DNA of 64,000 nucleotides from Manduca sexta (lineage: Eukaryota > Arthropoda > Insecta > Lepidoptera > Sphingidae): NCBI RefSeq assembly GCF_014839805.1, contig NC_051129.1:12466920-12530919 (forward strand), read 5' to 3'. Both the position numbers and the translations under genes were made by a program. This document shows positions 11,385 to 22,257 of this stretch, in pieces; the stretch's first letter is position 1, and every line of letters starts with the position of its first letter. The notes below the pieces were generated by a model, which was not told where the DNA came from, did no database searches, and saw nothing but the letters and a program-made list of their open reading frames with translations.

Positions 11385-11690
11385 CTCTCTTGAGAGTCCG
11401 CTTGGGTAGGTACCACCACAATGTATATTTCTGCTGCCAAGGAACAGAGTGTAGTCACTGTTGTGTTCCGGTTTGAAGGACATTATAGCCAGTGTAACTA
11501 CTGCACATAATAAGACTTAACATCTCATGTCTCAGGATAGCGAGCGCAGTGGAATACCAAACAATCTTTGTAATTCAAAGTGTTTGGTGGTGTTGCTACT
11601 GTTAATGGGTGCTCGTATCGCTTACCATCAGGTGAATCGTAAGTTTGTCTCGTCATCAAAACAATATAAAAAGAACGACACCATGAAGGC
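11385..11690 (+). repeat. Repeat family D (LINE-like 3' end), longest copy
   Basis: Shares, in order, 'gagagtccg', 'tatatttctgc', 'agtgtagtcactgttgtgtt', 'ccggtttgaagga', 'tagccagtgtaactactg', 'gcgcagtggaataccaaa', 'gtattgcttaccatcaggtg'-type text and an A-rich end with 36500-36830. The two copies differ by point changes. It is probably a 5'-truncated non-LTR element; no coding sequence survives. A 61- and a 65-residue open frame on opposite strands inside it are artefacts. Confidence 0.65.
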
Positions 11691-11849
11691 ATCTTATATG
11701 CAAGAAAATTAGTAAAACGCAACTGAAAAAGACAAAAAATCTAGAATAAAATACTAAACAATGACCAGATGTCACCAAAACCACATTCAAACCTCAACAT
11801 TAAAAAGTCGATAATCAGCAAATCGCGCATAAATCAATAAATCAGATAC

Positions 11850-11960
11850 AAATCGCCAGCTGGGCAACCGTGCGCCGGCGCGGGTCGTTTATACCGACAT
11901 ATGCCGCACAATATTCGGTAGGCGGCGACGGGTAACTGCGTTCATTTTGTGACGGGTTTA
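11850..11960. other. CpG-rich patch of unknown role
   Basis: GC-rich island in AT-rich DNA with 'cgccagctgggc', 'gtgcgccggcgcgggtcg' and 'gtaggcggcgacgggtaac'. No repeat family recognised and no open frame. It could be a regulatory element; this is inference from composition only. Confidence 0.3.
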
Positions 11961-11965
11961 ATAGT

Positions 11966-12225
11966 GTGGATACGATGGGATTTTGTAATTTAAGTACTAT
12001 TCGATATTAAATTGACATTAGATAAACTCAATCTTTATGGGACACTTCTTAGTCTATGTTATCACAAAAAAAGTAAATTAGCCTTTGATTTTATTTATAT
12101 GATGGAATTCTGTAATTTCTGTGATTTAAGTACTATTATATATTAAATTGAATTGATAAAGATAATCTTTATGGGAAACTTCTTAGTCTATGTTGAAACA
12201 AAAAAAAAATGCCTTTGTCGTTATA
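11966..12225 (+). repeat. Two-unit tandem duplication, period ~136 bp
   Basis: 'taagtactat' at 11991 and 12127 is followed in both units by 'tattaaattga', 'aatctttatggga' and 'acttcttagtctatgtt'. Divergence by substitutions and small indels indicates an old duplication. Confidence 0.8.
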
Positions 12226-13018
12226 TTATTCACCTTCATTGATTAAAATTGAAAGTATATTATCGTATATAGTGACGTAATACGTAAAATATAATAATAA
12301 ATAATAACAGATGTAAATATTTTCAGTACCTAAATTAGGAATAATAAAATATTATGTACTGTCAAAAATACAAAACGAAATAATTAAATAACTGGAAAAA
12401 TATAAAGCCGTATCCACACCACACCAACGCTAAACAAACCGTCCGAACTAATCCCAACAAATTATACTAGGACAATTTATCTTCACTCACCACAATGGCA
12501 ACGAAAACACAGTTCAAAATATTGACGCGTTTTTGTTACGGCCTGCCAGACCCTCCACTTAACATTTTATTGTTAATATTGTGGTGGAAACTAATAAATA
12601 TTTGTGTTAATAAAAGTTGATGATTACTATGTGACTATGGGGTAAAAAGTACCATAAATCCATATGTATGTTATCGAGATCGCTCCCAATCTTCTCAATA
12701 AGTTGTGGGATATTTCGGTGGAAATAGAATCAGTTTATTAGTCAGTAAGATATTGCGATACTCTAAAAAATTTGGTGCTCTTTATTTTCTAAACTAGATG
12801 TACATATTTGTGTATATGGCTGGCCGGTTGAATATCATTCGCGGATAAAAATTATCGCGGATAATAATTATAGTCTCTATTTTCATTAAAGTTCCTATTA
12901 AAGAATATCCTAATTCTCTTAATGTTTCAATTAACACATGAATTCTTTCACGAATAGCTTGAACGACGTCCATCTGCAAGGTGGACGCACGACTTGATAA
13001 TGGTCACAGGAATATGTT
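12226..13018. other. AT-rich DNA, no gene recognised
   Basis: The only feature is a local duplication 'attcgcggataaaaattatcgcggataa' (about 12836-12865), two 12-bp units around ATTATCGCGGATAA. No gene supported. Confidence 0.45.
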
Positions 13019-13019
13019 G

Positions 13020-13118
13020 GATACAGGCCGGTTTCGACAGGTCCGTCTGGAAATCTTTGGGGGAGGTCTATGTTCAGCAGTGGACTTTATGTGGCTGATG
13101 ATGATGACGATAAATAGT
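13020..13118 (+). repeat. LINE 3' end with GATGATGATGACGA tail
   Basis: 'ggccggtttcgacaggtccg', 'gaaatctttgggggaggtct', 'atgttcagcagtggacttta' and 'tgtggctgatgatgatgacga' form a typical lepidopteran non-LTR retrotransposon 3' terminus with a GAT-repeat tail. It is severely 5' truncated. The same family occurs in reverse at 604-672. Confidence 0.7.
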
Positions 13119-13609
13119 TTAAAACATATATTCAAGTCTTAGAATAAAATAGCATGTAAGTACTTCATTATATAAAGTATTATGTTATGTTATTTTATAT
13201 AAATAAATATATCTCCGCTATATCGTTAATCTTAAACCACAACAAACATATCGCAACCCCCAATATCATTAGAGATCATGTCGAATGATTGTGTTATTTG
13301 TTACTTGTCCAATGCGCAATATCATAACCCACTAAACAATTATGGTCCTTAGTACCCACACGTACGCTCTACATTCCCAAAACTATAAATGACAATTGCA
13401 TTGTTAACTCACAATATGTTTCCAAAATTGTCAAAATGTTTGCAATTCGTCAAGGTGAGAGCCACTGAAGTTTTATAAGTACTTATTGTATCACTTGATT
13501 GATATTAGAATGTGCTTAACTTCGTAGAGTTGACCAGTTGGTGAACTGGACAATAGGTTGTTTTTGTGATGGGATAAAGTATAATTTGACCGTAGGAAAT
13601 TATCAAGAT

Positions 13610-13730
13610 TTTTTATAGGACTGAATGAAATACGAGTTGTTCGCCAGTAAAGGAAACGATTACCCATAAACATAGCAACGCCATCCGAATTTTATTTAAA
13701 GCACTCTCATTGTACTGCGTTATGTAATCT
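13610..13730 (-). repeat. Degenerate family-D copy
   Basis: 'tcgccagtaaaggaaacgat', 'acccataaacatagcaacg', and 'ttgtactgcgtta' correspond in reverse to the 3' half of family D at 11540-11680. It abuts the Helitron 5' end at 13735. Confidence 0.45.
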
Positions 13731-13734
13731 TCTA

Positions 13735-14299
13735 TCTATACTTATAATAAATCTGTTGAGAGGTCAATTCTGTACATGAAACATATTTCCAAAATAACTA
13801 TCAGGGGGTGATTAGGGATCGATACTGATGCCAAAAATGCAATTAATAAAATTTTTGTCTGTCTGTCTGTCTGTCTGTCTGTATAACCGTTATAGAAACA
13901 AAAACTACTCGACGGATTTTAACGAAACTTGGTACAATTATTTTTCATACTCCTGTGCTGGTTATAGTATACTTTTCATCACGCTACAATTAATAGGAGC
14001 GGAGCAGTGAAGGGAAATGTTGGGAAAACGGGAGAAGTTACTCAATTTTTTAAGCTTCCGTCGCGTGTGCAACCTTAATGGTTAAAGCTACACAGAAATC
14101 ATGTATGACGGAAATGTTCTCCTTAAAATTATGTAAAAAATATCCCACGACAGCATATGTCTATCTTTTATGGTTGACTCACAATAACACGTGTAACTCC
14201 CGATAGCTTAGCAGTTCGAAGCTTTCTCATTATATTTGTTTACTCTTACGTTTATAACACTCTCAGTCATCCCTAATTAAAAAAGTTAACATTATTAAA
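13735..14299 (+). mobile_element. Helitron-like non-autonomous element I, 3' end missing
   Basis: Starts A|TCTATACTTATAATAAATC, the 5' TC of Helitrons. It is nearly identical over ~565 bp to 52037-52598 read in reverse, which is part of a full copy (51772-52598). Includes a (GTCT)n run at 13856-13882 and 'ctactcgacggattttaacg'. It stops at 14299, exactly where a second Helitron begins, and the last ~265 bp seen in the other copy are absent. A 60-residue open frame at 13828-14010 is not a gene. Confidence 0.8.
13856..13882 (+). repeat. (GTCT)n microsatellite
   Basis: About six GTCT units inside Helitron-like element I. The counterpart in the other copy is (CAGA)n at about 52464-52487. Confidence 0.9.
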
Positions 14300-14369
14300 T
14301 CTATACTATTATATAAAGCTGAAGAGTTTGTTTGTTTGTTTGTTTGTTTGTTTGTTTGAACGCGCTAAT

Positions 14370-14850
14370 CTCAGGAACTACCAGTCCAAACTGAAAAATT
14401 CTTTTTGCGTTGGATAGCCCTTTGTTCGTGGAGTGCTATAGGCTATATATCATCACGCTATACCCAATAGGAGCGGAGCAGTAATGGCTAATCTTAGGAA
14501 CTATCGGTCCAAACTGAAAAATTCTTTTTGCGTTGGATAGCCCTTTATTCGTGGATTGCTATAGGCTATATATCATCACGCTATACCCAATAGGAGCGGA
14601 GCAGTAATGGCTAATCTCTGGAACTACCGGTCCAAACTGAAAAATTCTTTTTGCGTTGGATAGCCTTTTGTTCGTGGAGTGCTCTAAGTTATATATCATC
14701 ACACTATGACCAATAGGAGCGGAGCAGTAATGGCTAATCTTAGGAACTACCAGTTTGAACTGAAAAAATCGTTTTGTGTTGGATAGCCCTTTATTTGTGG
14801 GGTGCTATAGGCTGTATATCATCACGCTATGACCAATAGGAGCGGAGCAG
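14370..14850 (+). repeat. ~123-bp tandem array, 4 units, inside Helitron II
   Basis: The units are phased by 'ggaacta' at about 14374, 14497, 14620 and 14743. Each contains 'ttttgcgttggatagccctt', 'gctataggctatatatcatc' and 'caataggagcggagcagtaa'. The copy at 39782-40804 has five units, so copy number varies within the family. Confidence 0.9.
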
Positions 14851-15165
14851 TAATGAAACATGTTGCAAATACGGAGACAATTTATTAGATTTGAGAGCTT
14901 CCGTTGCGTGCGCTGCGTAAACGGTTAAAGTTATGCAACAATGATGTATGACGGGATTATTCCTCTTAAAAAGTTCTAAAAAAATATATTATAAAACAAA
15001 AGTCCCCCGCTGCATCCGTTTGCCTGAACGTCTTAAACTCAAAAACTACCCAACGTATTAAGATAAAATTTGGTATGGAGACAGTTTGAAACCCTGGGAA
15101 GAACATAGGCTCCCGGGAAACTACTACTTTTATAATGGAAAACTTTAGCCTGAAAAACTTTATAA

Positions 15166-15193
15166 CGCGGGCGGAGCCGCGAGCAAAAGCTAG
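15166..15193 (+). terminator. Helitron 3' hairpin and CTAG end
   Basis: CGCGG stem, GCGGAG loop, CCGCG stem, then a spacer and CTAG. In Helitrons this hairpin acts as the transposition terminator, not a transcription terminator. Confidence 0.75.
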
Positions 15194-16570
15194 TGTTTAA
15201 TATAACTTTAAAATATAAGAACTTTAGTTTCATTCTGCCTTTTACCTGATTTAATTTTTGTCCGAGGTGCTATACAACTGGCTTATCTAGTTGTAAAGGT
15301 ACTTGAGGTTGAAATACCTGCTTAGTACATTATTTTATATCCAGCTTTGCTATGGAGGGAAGTGAACAATTAATATTTCTAACTCTTCCCTATCTTTCTA
15401 TTTGATTAATTTCGTTGCGGGATAATGACATATTAGTTTTCCCTGAGAGTCGCCGAGCTTCACTGCTCGGTGTCATAACATGCGAGCCACTGCTGTTCCT
15501 GGCTTACAGGAGTTATAGTGGTGGGTTTGAGGGCGGGAAAGTCTCTTTACCACAATTTACCTGAAATTAAACTAAATATAATATTCTTCAAGCCATATTA
15601 TGACAGTGCTAACACAATAACACCCGAGAGTCTGTAGCCCTATAGTACTTACCCACTAAAACAAAATTCTGCTTCGTGTTATGCATTAAGAATTAGAGCC
15701 TTTGTCACAAACGAATTATTTTTAAGATTAAAAGTCGCGCTCCTAGTTTCACAGCCTTTTTTGAAATGAATGAACGCAAAATGTTGACTCAATAAATCAC
15801 AGGATTGACTACATCACCTGCGGGCCAGCAAACTGTCTCACCGGCAAAAAACATACGCTTTAAAAAGGGATGCACCAGAAACGATAATGATTTAACAAAA
15901 GATCGGTGGACATTAATCAAAATATTGTGGTGCAAAAACTGCGTTCGCGTGTGGGCGGACTGTTGAATGTGTTGGTAAGCGTGTGTTGGTGTTTGTGTTG
16001 TGGTTCTGTAGTAAATATTTTAGTATTATATTAGTGGCGAAGGCTGCATATAACAAGATTTCTGTCGGTTTCCCTTTCGAAATGTATGTAAAATCTAATT
16101 ATCATTAGAACGATTTGCAGACTTTTAAAGTTTTGAAGTTGTTCATCTACTTTTGTGACTGAATGTACGGTAGGGACTCTACCTCTAGGGTGCTTTTCTC
16201 ACGAAAAGATTTACAAATATATTTGTTTCTACTCTCTATATACATATTGTGGTTATGTTCGGAGATGTAGTTTATCGAATAAAATATTTTATTTCACAGA
16301 ACCCTAAAACGCATCGGTTTTTTGCGATCGTCATTCACATTTTTATCTCGGACAATAATAAGATGTAGAGCAAAAATGTTTTACGAAAATTAATCAAACT
16401 CGTACGACTATTTATTCCACGAATTTTGTTTTTTAGTCGTTTTTATAGTAACATTTAATTCTTGTGCGTTTATTTTTCTTTGTTGTAAAATGTCATAGAA
16501 TATGAAATCTGATCTGTTTAATGTTAAATTGGATCAAAGGGGATCTTTACTTATATATTTTTTACATTAA
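15194..16570. other. AT-rich DNA, no gene recognised
   Basis: No recognisable coding sequence or repeat ends. A small CpG-containing stretch at about 15940-15965 stands out only by composition. Confidence 0.45.
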
Positions 16571-16574
16571 TGTA

Positions 16575-16790
16575 TGTAGATAAGTTAGTTGGCAGCCAGA
16601 ACTACGATCTACCATAACTCGACATAGTGCCCAACATAAGTGTGTCGCGTTCCGGAATCTGCCTATATACATCGAGTTCTGACAGGCCGGCAAAATTGTG
16701 TCAACTGTCGAGGGGTAATCATATCTCATCAGTCGACATTCTATTGGGCCCCACTTCACTTACCATCAGACGCAGAGCGGTCACTTTGCT
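16575..16790 (-). repeat. SINE-C copy
   Basis: In reverse: 'ccatcagacgcagagcgg', 'ggccccacttcacttac', 'agtcgacattctattggg', 'tgtcgaggggtaatcata', 'gacaggccggcaaaattgtg', 'agtgtgtcgcgttccgg'. Same word order as the plus copy at 41000-41235. Two overlapping 60-65 residue frames within it are spurious. Confidence 0.7.
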
Positions 16791-16799
16791 GTGTTAAAA

Positions 16800-17310
16800 A
16801 AAACTGTTTTGTGAGACCTTAACTAAGTACAACATTTATACCGGCTACAATATTCTTCAAACCCACAGGGTTTTTGTGTTTTTGTTTGTTGTTTTCATGT
16901 TTACACATATCTTTGTCTATTTCTACCGAGCAGCATTGCCATTATATATAAAGTGGTATCTAGAGTTATAATATTGAAAAAAGCTTCTCCGATAGCTCTT
17001 ACAACGAAAACGTCGGCCACTAACATCTCTGCCTACACTCTTTAGGTAAAAGCATGTATTATGATATAATCTTGCCCCATGAATGCTTAATTTCCCCGAA
17101 CAGTAAACTGATTCGTGCAAACATTTGCATTAATAAAACAGAGTTAATGCACAATAAAATGACAATTACTTTGTTGCCGCGATGTTCCGCGATTTCCGCG
17201 GATGTACATTAAACGTCCTTTTGCAATGAAAAACGCGGTTTACGATTTCTGTGTTGCAAGGTATGAAATGGAAGAGAATATGTTTTAAAATAATTTTATA
17301 GTAATATAAA
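16800..17310. other. AT-rich DNA, no gene recognised
   Basis: Small minus-strand frames at 16923-17120 and 17166-17450 show no recognisable domain. A (TTTG)-rich stretch lies at about 16870-16890. Confidence 0.4.
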
Positions 17311-17311
17311 A

Positions 17312-17440
17312 CAACAAGCTTTAGCTCGCGGCTTCGAGTTTTCCAGGATAAAAGTCCTACTATATATTTTTCCGTGATAGAAAGTAGCCCATAATTTTCC
17401 CAGGCTCTTAAACTATCTCCATGAGATATATGATGAGATG
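17312..17440 (-). mobile_element. Helitron-like 3'-end fragment
   Basis: 'aagctttagctcgcggcttcg', 'gttttccaggataaaagtcc' and 'tactatatatttttccgtga' match the reverse of Helitron 3' ends such as 41605-41905. The CTAG has decayed to CAAG. It abuts SINE-A at 17455. Confidence 0.55.
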
Positions 17441-17454
17441 TATCTTCCACCGGT

Positions 17455-17722
17455 TCTAATCCCTAGGGTACACATCTCGGATTTTTCTGAATGATGTGTG
17501 TATTCTTTGTGAATTACCGCTTGCTTTAACGGCAAAGGAAAATATCGTGAAGAAGTGAAGAAACGTGCATAGCTGAGAAATTTTCTATAAGAATTTTGAG
17601 GTATGTGAAGTCTACCAATCCGCACTAGACCAGCGTGGACTAAGGTCTAATCCCTCTCAGTAATAGAGGAGGTCCGTGCCTAGCAGTGGGGCGCTATAAC
17701 GCAGAGCTGATATTATTATTCA
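17455..17722 (+). repeat. SINE-A, 5'-truncated
   Basis: Starts within the region just after box B ('aatccctagggtacacatct'), then 'atgtgtgtattctttgtgaa', 'cgcttgctttaacggcaaag', 'accaatccgcactagaccag' and 'ccctctcagtaatagaggag', with an (ATT)n tail. The tRNA-like head is absent. Confidence 0.75.
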
Positions 17723-20284
17723 TTATTATAACAAATATAGTTACAGTGCTTGAAATAGCTGTTGAACAGTTACTAAATCCATAATAACTTGCACTCGCGA
17801 AAATGTTTGCAACATCGTCGTCACATATTTCAGTTTATTGTTTACAGCTTTACGCATAAAGCGTTTTAGGTATAGTTTTATTATCAAACTTGCCGCTTTT
17901 GTATTTTTATTAGCGAGATTATTGTGTTGTGCCGAAATTACGTTTTCGTGCCGTGACGAGCATATTAAACGGGTAAGGAAAACAGATATTATCTTCGGAC
18001 CTTTTTGTATATACTTTAGGTTTTAAGACTTCGTCACCTTGTGTTAAATGATCATTGCGTATTATGAACAGATAGATTGAGAGTAATGGAAAAAGTTTCT
18101 CTATCGCTTTTAAAAGTAGGCGACCTAATATTCAATTTGAGGGCCAATAAAAATTTTAGAATGTTAAGGACACAACAAGAATATAAAAGAGAAGTCTTTC
18201 AGTTTGTTTTTTGACGTTGTTTCAATCGATCATAGCATCATATCCCTAATCGACATAAAAAATAAAGCCTAAAGTACATGGTTTGCGAACCTGGGTTCCG
18301 ACAATATGGTGTCTCTAGATTATAATAACGAAAACTTTACGTCAAATTTATTGATATCCAAAATGTCGCTTAAATAAATATAAACTTCATATCTTGGTCC
18401 AGTGGCACTAGAAGCGTGACGCTACACCGGGCATTCCTTAAATTTTTTGATATATTTCATTATTAACAATTTTACTTAATTTAATTCACATCCATCAAGT
18501 GAATTTCTATAATTTATAAAAAATATGCAATATATTATTTTTATCGCGTTAAGTGCACTTTATTGTCATTTTCTCTACGACTAACGCCATCTGTGTCGCG
18601 ACGTCGGAACCTTTTGGATAGTGCAGCGACGTGAGTGACAAATTAGCGAACTTGAATGACTAGCGAAACAATTCGAAAGACGTGTGGATATTGTTTGAAT
18701 TAAGAACATTGTTTCTTAAATTTTATTTTATTAATTATTAAAATAAAAAATAATCTTGGAAATCGCTTTTCCTGTACTTTAATTTGTAAAATATTTATTA
18801 TTTAGGTTTTTTACTGTATATTTATTAATTCAAAAATATTATGTCTATTTTAATTAAGTTACTGATGCACAGCTGTAAAATCGCTATTATATGTATGAGT
18901 ATGAGTTTCAAACATTACTAATTTTATCCAACTTTAAAAAAATATTTATAGTACTTACTTAAAGGACATAAACGTCCATATTTTATACCGGTTTAAATAA
19001 ATATATAAAATATATTTTTTAATAATATCCACTTTCTTCTTACTATTTTAAATCGATGATAAGGTTAAACTACATTATTTGATATGTCTCCGAATCCCAA
19101 ATCACGTATGTAAAAAATAAACCAAAATCATTCGAAATCTGTTTATATTTTAATCATGATATCGATGGTCGAATGGCTAATTAACTTAAGCGACATTTTT
19201 CTTTCGAAAAATTTTAAGTAGGTTACCAAAACATAAAAAAATAAATAAAAAAATCCTGTTGATTGTAAATATGTATGAAACTGAGTTTTTCAAAAAAATT
19301 CGCTTGTGTCAGTTAGCCGTTCAACCGTATACGGTAACCGTTATATTGGGATCCATTAAATCTGCCAGGAGTATAATGATCTTATAAGTTTACTTATAAG
19401 AGTCTTATTTGACTGCGGAGAATTTTAATAAGTCTACGGGTCAAATGCCCGTAGTTCAAAAGGTAATAGCCAGTTAGACCAGTGGTTTTGATATCAAATA
19501 TCGTGTCATTATAACTCCTAATTATCTATATTTATTTTTATTACTTTTATCTTACCTTGTTCCGAAGACTGCAGGTTTATTTATCTGCAGTTTTATTTTA
19601 ATAATCTAATTATCTGATCACAAGTAATAATTGATTAAATTGTGTTCTGTGATTATGTATTTTGGATCGAGTGGTTCATCTTGTTGGTCTTTAATGTATT
19701 TGGCCCATATCGTGCTAATTTTGGGACGTTACAGACAATTTAATTTATTGTTTTACTCTTGAAATTGGTGGGATTTTACTTGAATAAAGTTCAATATGGC
19801 TCTTCATTTTTATATCTTTAGAAATACGATGAGTAAATCCGGTCTCCTAGATGAATTTTAGGTAAAATAGTGCCTTACTCCACTTACTATCCGGTGCAGT
19901 GCAAGCATCTGATTTTCAGCACGTTTGAAAGTAAGCGTTCTAGTACTACTTAGGTCGTACAGTGGTAACCAGCTGATTGAGGGGTACCATTTCTGGTCTC
20001 TATATACATATATATTTGTTTATGTTTCAAATCAGCAATTAATCTCATTATTTTTATATTAATTCCGCCAAAAACCCACCACAACAAATAAAGGTTAGGA
20101 TTGTCAGGTACCTTTGTGGGTCTTTATTTATTTTTTTCTTCATTTTTGTTTATATTTTAATTATCAATCAATTCTTAATTATTTCTATGCTCATTCCTCC
20201 AATAACCTACCACAGCAAATAAGGAAGTAAAGAAGGTATCTCGATATAACAGCATGTTCACTGATACGAAGCAGGTAAAGCCCT
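17723..20284. other. AT-rich DNA, no gene recognised
   Basis: Largest repeat-poor block of the left half. A CpG-containing segment at about 18570-18680 ('ctgtgtcgcgacgtcggaac') and a phrase repeated at about 20060-20110 and 20190-20225 ('attccgcc', 'accacaacaaata' against 'attcctcc', 'accacagcaaata') are the only structure noticed. Confidence 0.4.
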
Positions 20285-20296
20285 AAAATGGCTCTA

Positions 20297-20662
20297 TAAT
20301 AATAATATAATAATATCAGTCCTGTATTATATACTTGCCCACTGCTGAGCACGGGCCTCCTCTACTACTGAGAGGGATTAGGCCTTAGTCCACCACGCGG
20401 GCCTAGTGCGGATTGGTAGACTTCACACACCTTCGAAATTCCTATAGAGAACTTCTCAGATGTGCAGGTTTTCTCACGATGTTTTCCTTCACCGTTAAAG
20501 CGAACGATAAATTCACAGACGCGGCGATAGCCTAGTTGGGTGTGGAACGGACTGCCGAGACGAATGTCCGCAGGTTCAAATCCCAAGGGCACACACCTCT
20601 AACTTTTCTAAAATCATGTGTGTATTCTTTGTGAATTTATCGTTCGCTTTAACGGTGAAGGA
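20297..20662 (-). mobile_element. SINE-A insertion with inverted 5' part (twin-priming structure)
   Basis: 20297-20520 is the 3' part of SINE-A on the minus strand, with its (ATT)n-type tail at the left. It joins directly at 20520/20521 to the 5' part of SINE-A on the plus strand (GCGGCGATAGCCTAGTTGGG, box B GGTTCAAATCC). A perfect 12-bp duplication AAAATGGCTCTA flanks the whole (20285-20296 and 20663-20674). The element is therefore one insertion on the minus strand whose 5' segment was inverted. About 30 bp around the junction are present in both parts. A 75-residue open frame across it is spurious. Confidence 0.85.
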
Positions 20663-20674
20663 AAAATGGCTCTA

Positions 20675-21728
20675 CCCTCCTTAAACCTATGCACGCCCTT
20701 TTCACCCAATCTGTATAAAAGCCATTAAACCATCAATTTGTTTCTGTCAACCACACACAACTTTCACGCTGTATTGGGAGATTTAAAATCGGTACTCAAA
20801 CATGGCGAGTACTTTTATGGTGTCATCAGAAGACTATAAAAAATTGCGACACGTTCCGCGAGGCAGATGGACGAGTTTATTTTTTAATCATTCGATAAGT
20901 CTTATGGGTTTAGTGAAAGTGGGATTGAGGTCTTGGGTTCAATTTTTCAGATAGATTGTTCAAATCAAAAGTCTCTTTGTAGTAATAATAGTAACAGCTT
21001 CATCTTGAGATTCAAATGTATAAATATCTGAGTAAATAAATGTTTACGAGTGGTCGTCTATCTATCGAATTTAATATATTTGTAACATGTATATTTATAT
21101 TTTTATAATAATAATTATAATAATTCTTATAAATAATCAAATAATATTCTTTACAATAACAATAATCAAATAATATTCCGCACAGTAAACTTGCAACCAA
21201 ATTTGACTCTACTTACGCTTTGATAAAAAAAGTTAGATGAGTTATTTGTGGCTAGACTCGGTGAATAGCAATAGGAACGCCAAGGTTCAAACCTAACATA
21301 GCCCCCGAATTGAAGATGTTTTGCACCACTTCTTACCCTAAAAATAAAGACATCATGCTGTATATTTCCGCACGTGTAATTTCTGCTTGAGGCACGCTCG
21401 CTACAAAAATAGGCTAGATAATTCGTAAATATACTAGGCACCTACACATATCGAGATAAATGCGTGACCTTATTAGTATATAAATAGCCTCTATAGCACC
21501 CAGGACAATTGTTGGTTACAAGACTGTGGTAGTTGTGAGGCGGTCCTAGCTCACCTCGATAATACAGGTCCAGCGCAGGTCGTAATCTAATCTATAAACA
21601 TTCTTCAATAACACGGGTTTTCCTCCTTCGTACATAGTATATAATGCGTTATTGATGTATATGCGCATCTCAGGTTTCATATATACGCATATAGTATGTA
21701 TATGACTTGGCATCTATATTCTATTTAT
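20675..21728. other. AT-rich DNA, no gene recognised
   Basis: Small minus-strand frames at 21012-21200 and 21166-21441 have no recognisable domain. A local duplication 'aataatcaaataatattc' occurs twice at about 21133-21177. Confidence 0.4.
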
Positions 21729-21870
21729 AAATCAAACCAGCGTTAAAAGTCTTGTTAGATTTTTCGTATGTTAGAGTTATATGCTTTTGTGTATATGTAT
21801 ATTTCATTATGAATCAAACCAGCGCTAAAATCTAGTAAGATTTTTCCTATGTGAGAGTTCAATTGGATAG
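21729..21870 (+). repeat. Two-unit imperfect tandem repeat, period ~83 bp
   Basis: 'aatcaaaccagcgttaaaa' at 21729 and 'aatcaaaccagcgctaaaa' at 21812 are each followed by 'tagatttttc'-like text and 'tgttagagtt' or 'tgtgagagtt'. Confidence 0.7.
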
Positions 21871-21881
21871 GTACTTTTGTA

Positions 21882-22255
21882 CAGGGTCATCTCGATATTG
21901 TATCATTTAATAAAGCCATATATATACTCGTCTTTATCTTTGCTAACATCGTGCGAATAATTATCTGTGAATAACAAATATTTTCAAGAAAAATCATTGG
22001 TTTAGTTTTCAAATTTTTTATCATTTGTGATTTAGTGCGAATATGGTGTTTTCGTGAGTATATTTCAGATTGTAAGTTTAATATTTTCACTCAGATGAAT
22101 TCGCTTAGTATTAGTGGCTTTGGGGCATATAAATCTAAAATATGTTTTTTCTTGGAAAACTTCTCTTATTTTAAATCAATGGTCAGAGTAACTGATTGTA
22201 AAGAATACGAATACGTTATTTTATAATTTGAAAACGCAATGTCAACTTGACCCTG
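21882..22255. mobile_element. 374-bp MITE with CAGGGTCA ends and TA target duplication
   Basis: Left end CAGGGTCATCTCGATATTG and right end, in reverse complement, CAGGGTCAAGTTGACATTGC. TA flanks at 21880-21881 and 22256-22257. No transposase is encoded. The small frames at 21887-22090 and 22035-22226 lie inside it and are not convincing. The TA target suggests the Tc1/mariner superfamily. Confidence 0.65.
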
Positions 22256-22257
22256 TA

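Larger units (their letters stand above)
14300..15193 (+). mobile_element. Helitron-like non-autonomous element II, complete, with 4 internal tandem units
   Basis: Begins TCTATACTATTATATAAAGC after an A and ends AGCAAAAGCTAG before a T, as expected for insertion between A and T. A terminal hairpin CGCGG-GCGGAG-CCGCG (15166-15181) sits 8 nt before the CTAG at 15190-15193. These are the hallmarks of a Helitron 3' end. After the 5' end comes (TTTG)n (14326-14358), then four ~123-bp units (14370-14850). No Rep/helicase sequence is present, so it is non-autonomous. A homologous copy in reverse is at 39782-40804. Confidence 0.87.

Noticed and set aside
13856..13882. (GTCT)n as an independent microsatellite locus of interest
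   Set aside because: It is an internal part of Helitron-like element I and recurs at the matching place in the other copy.
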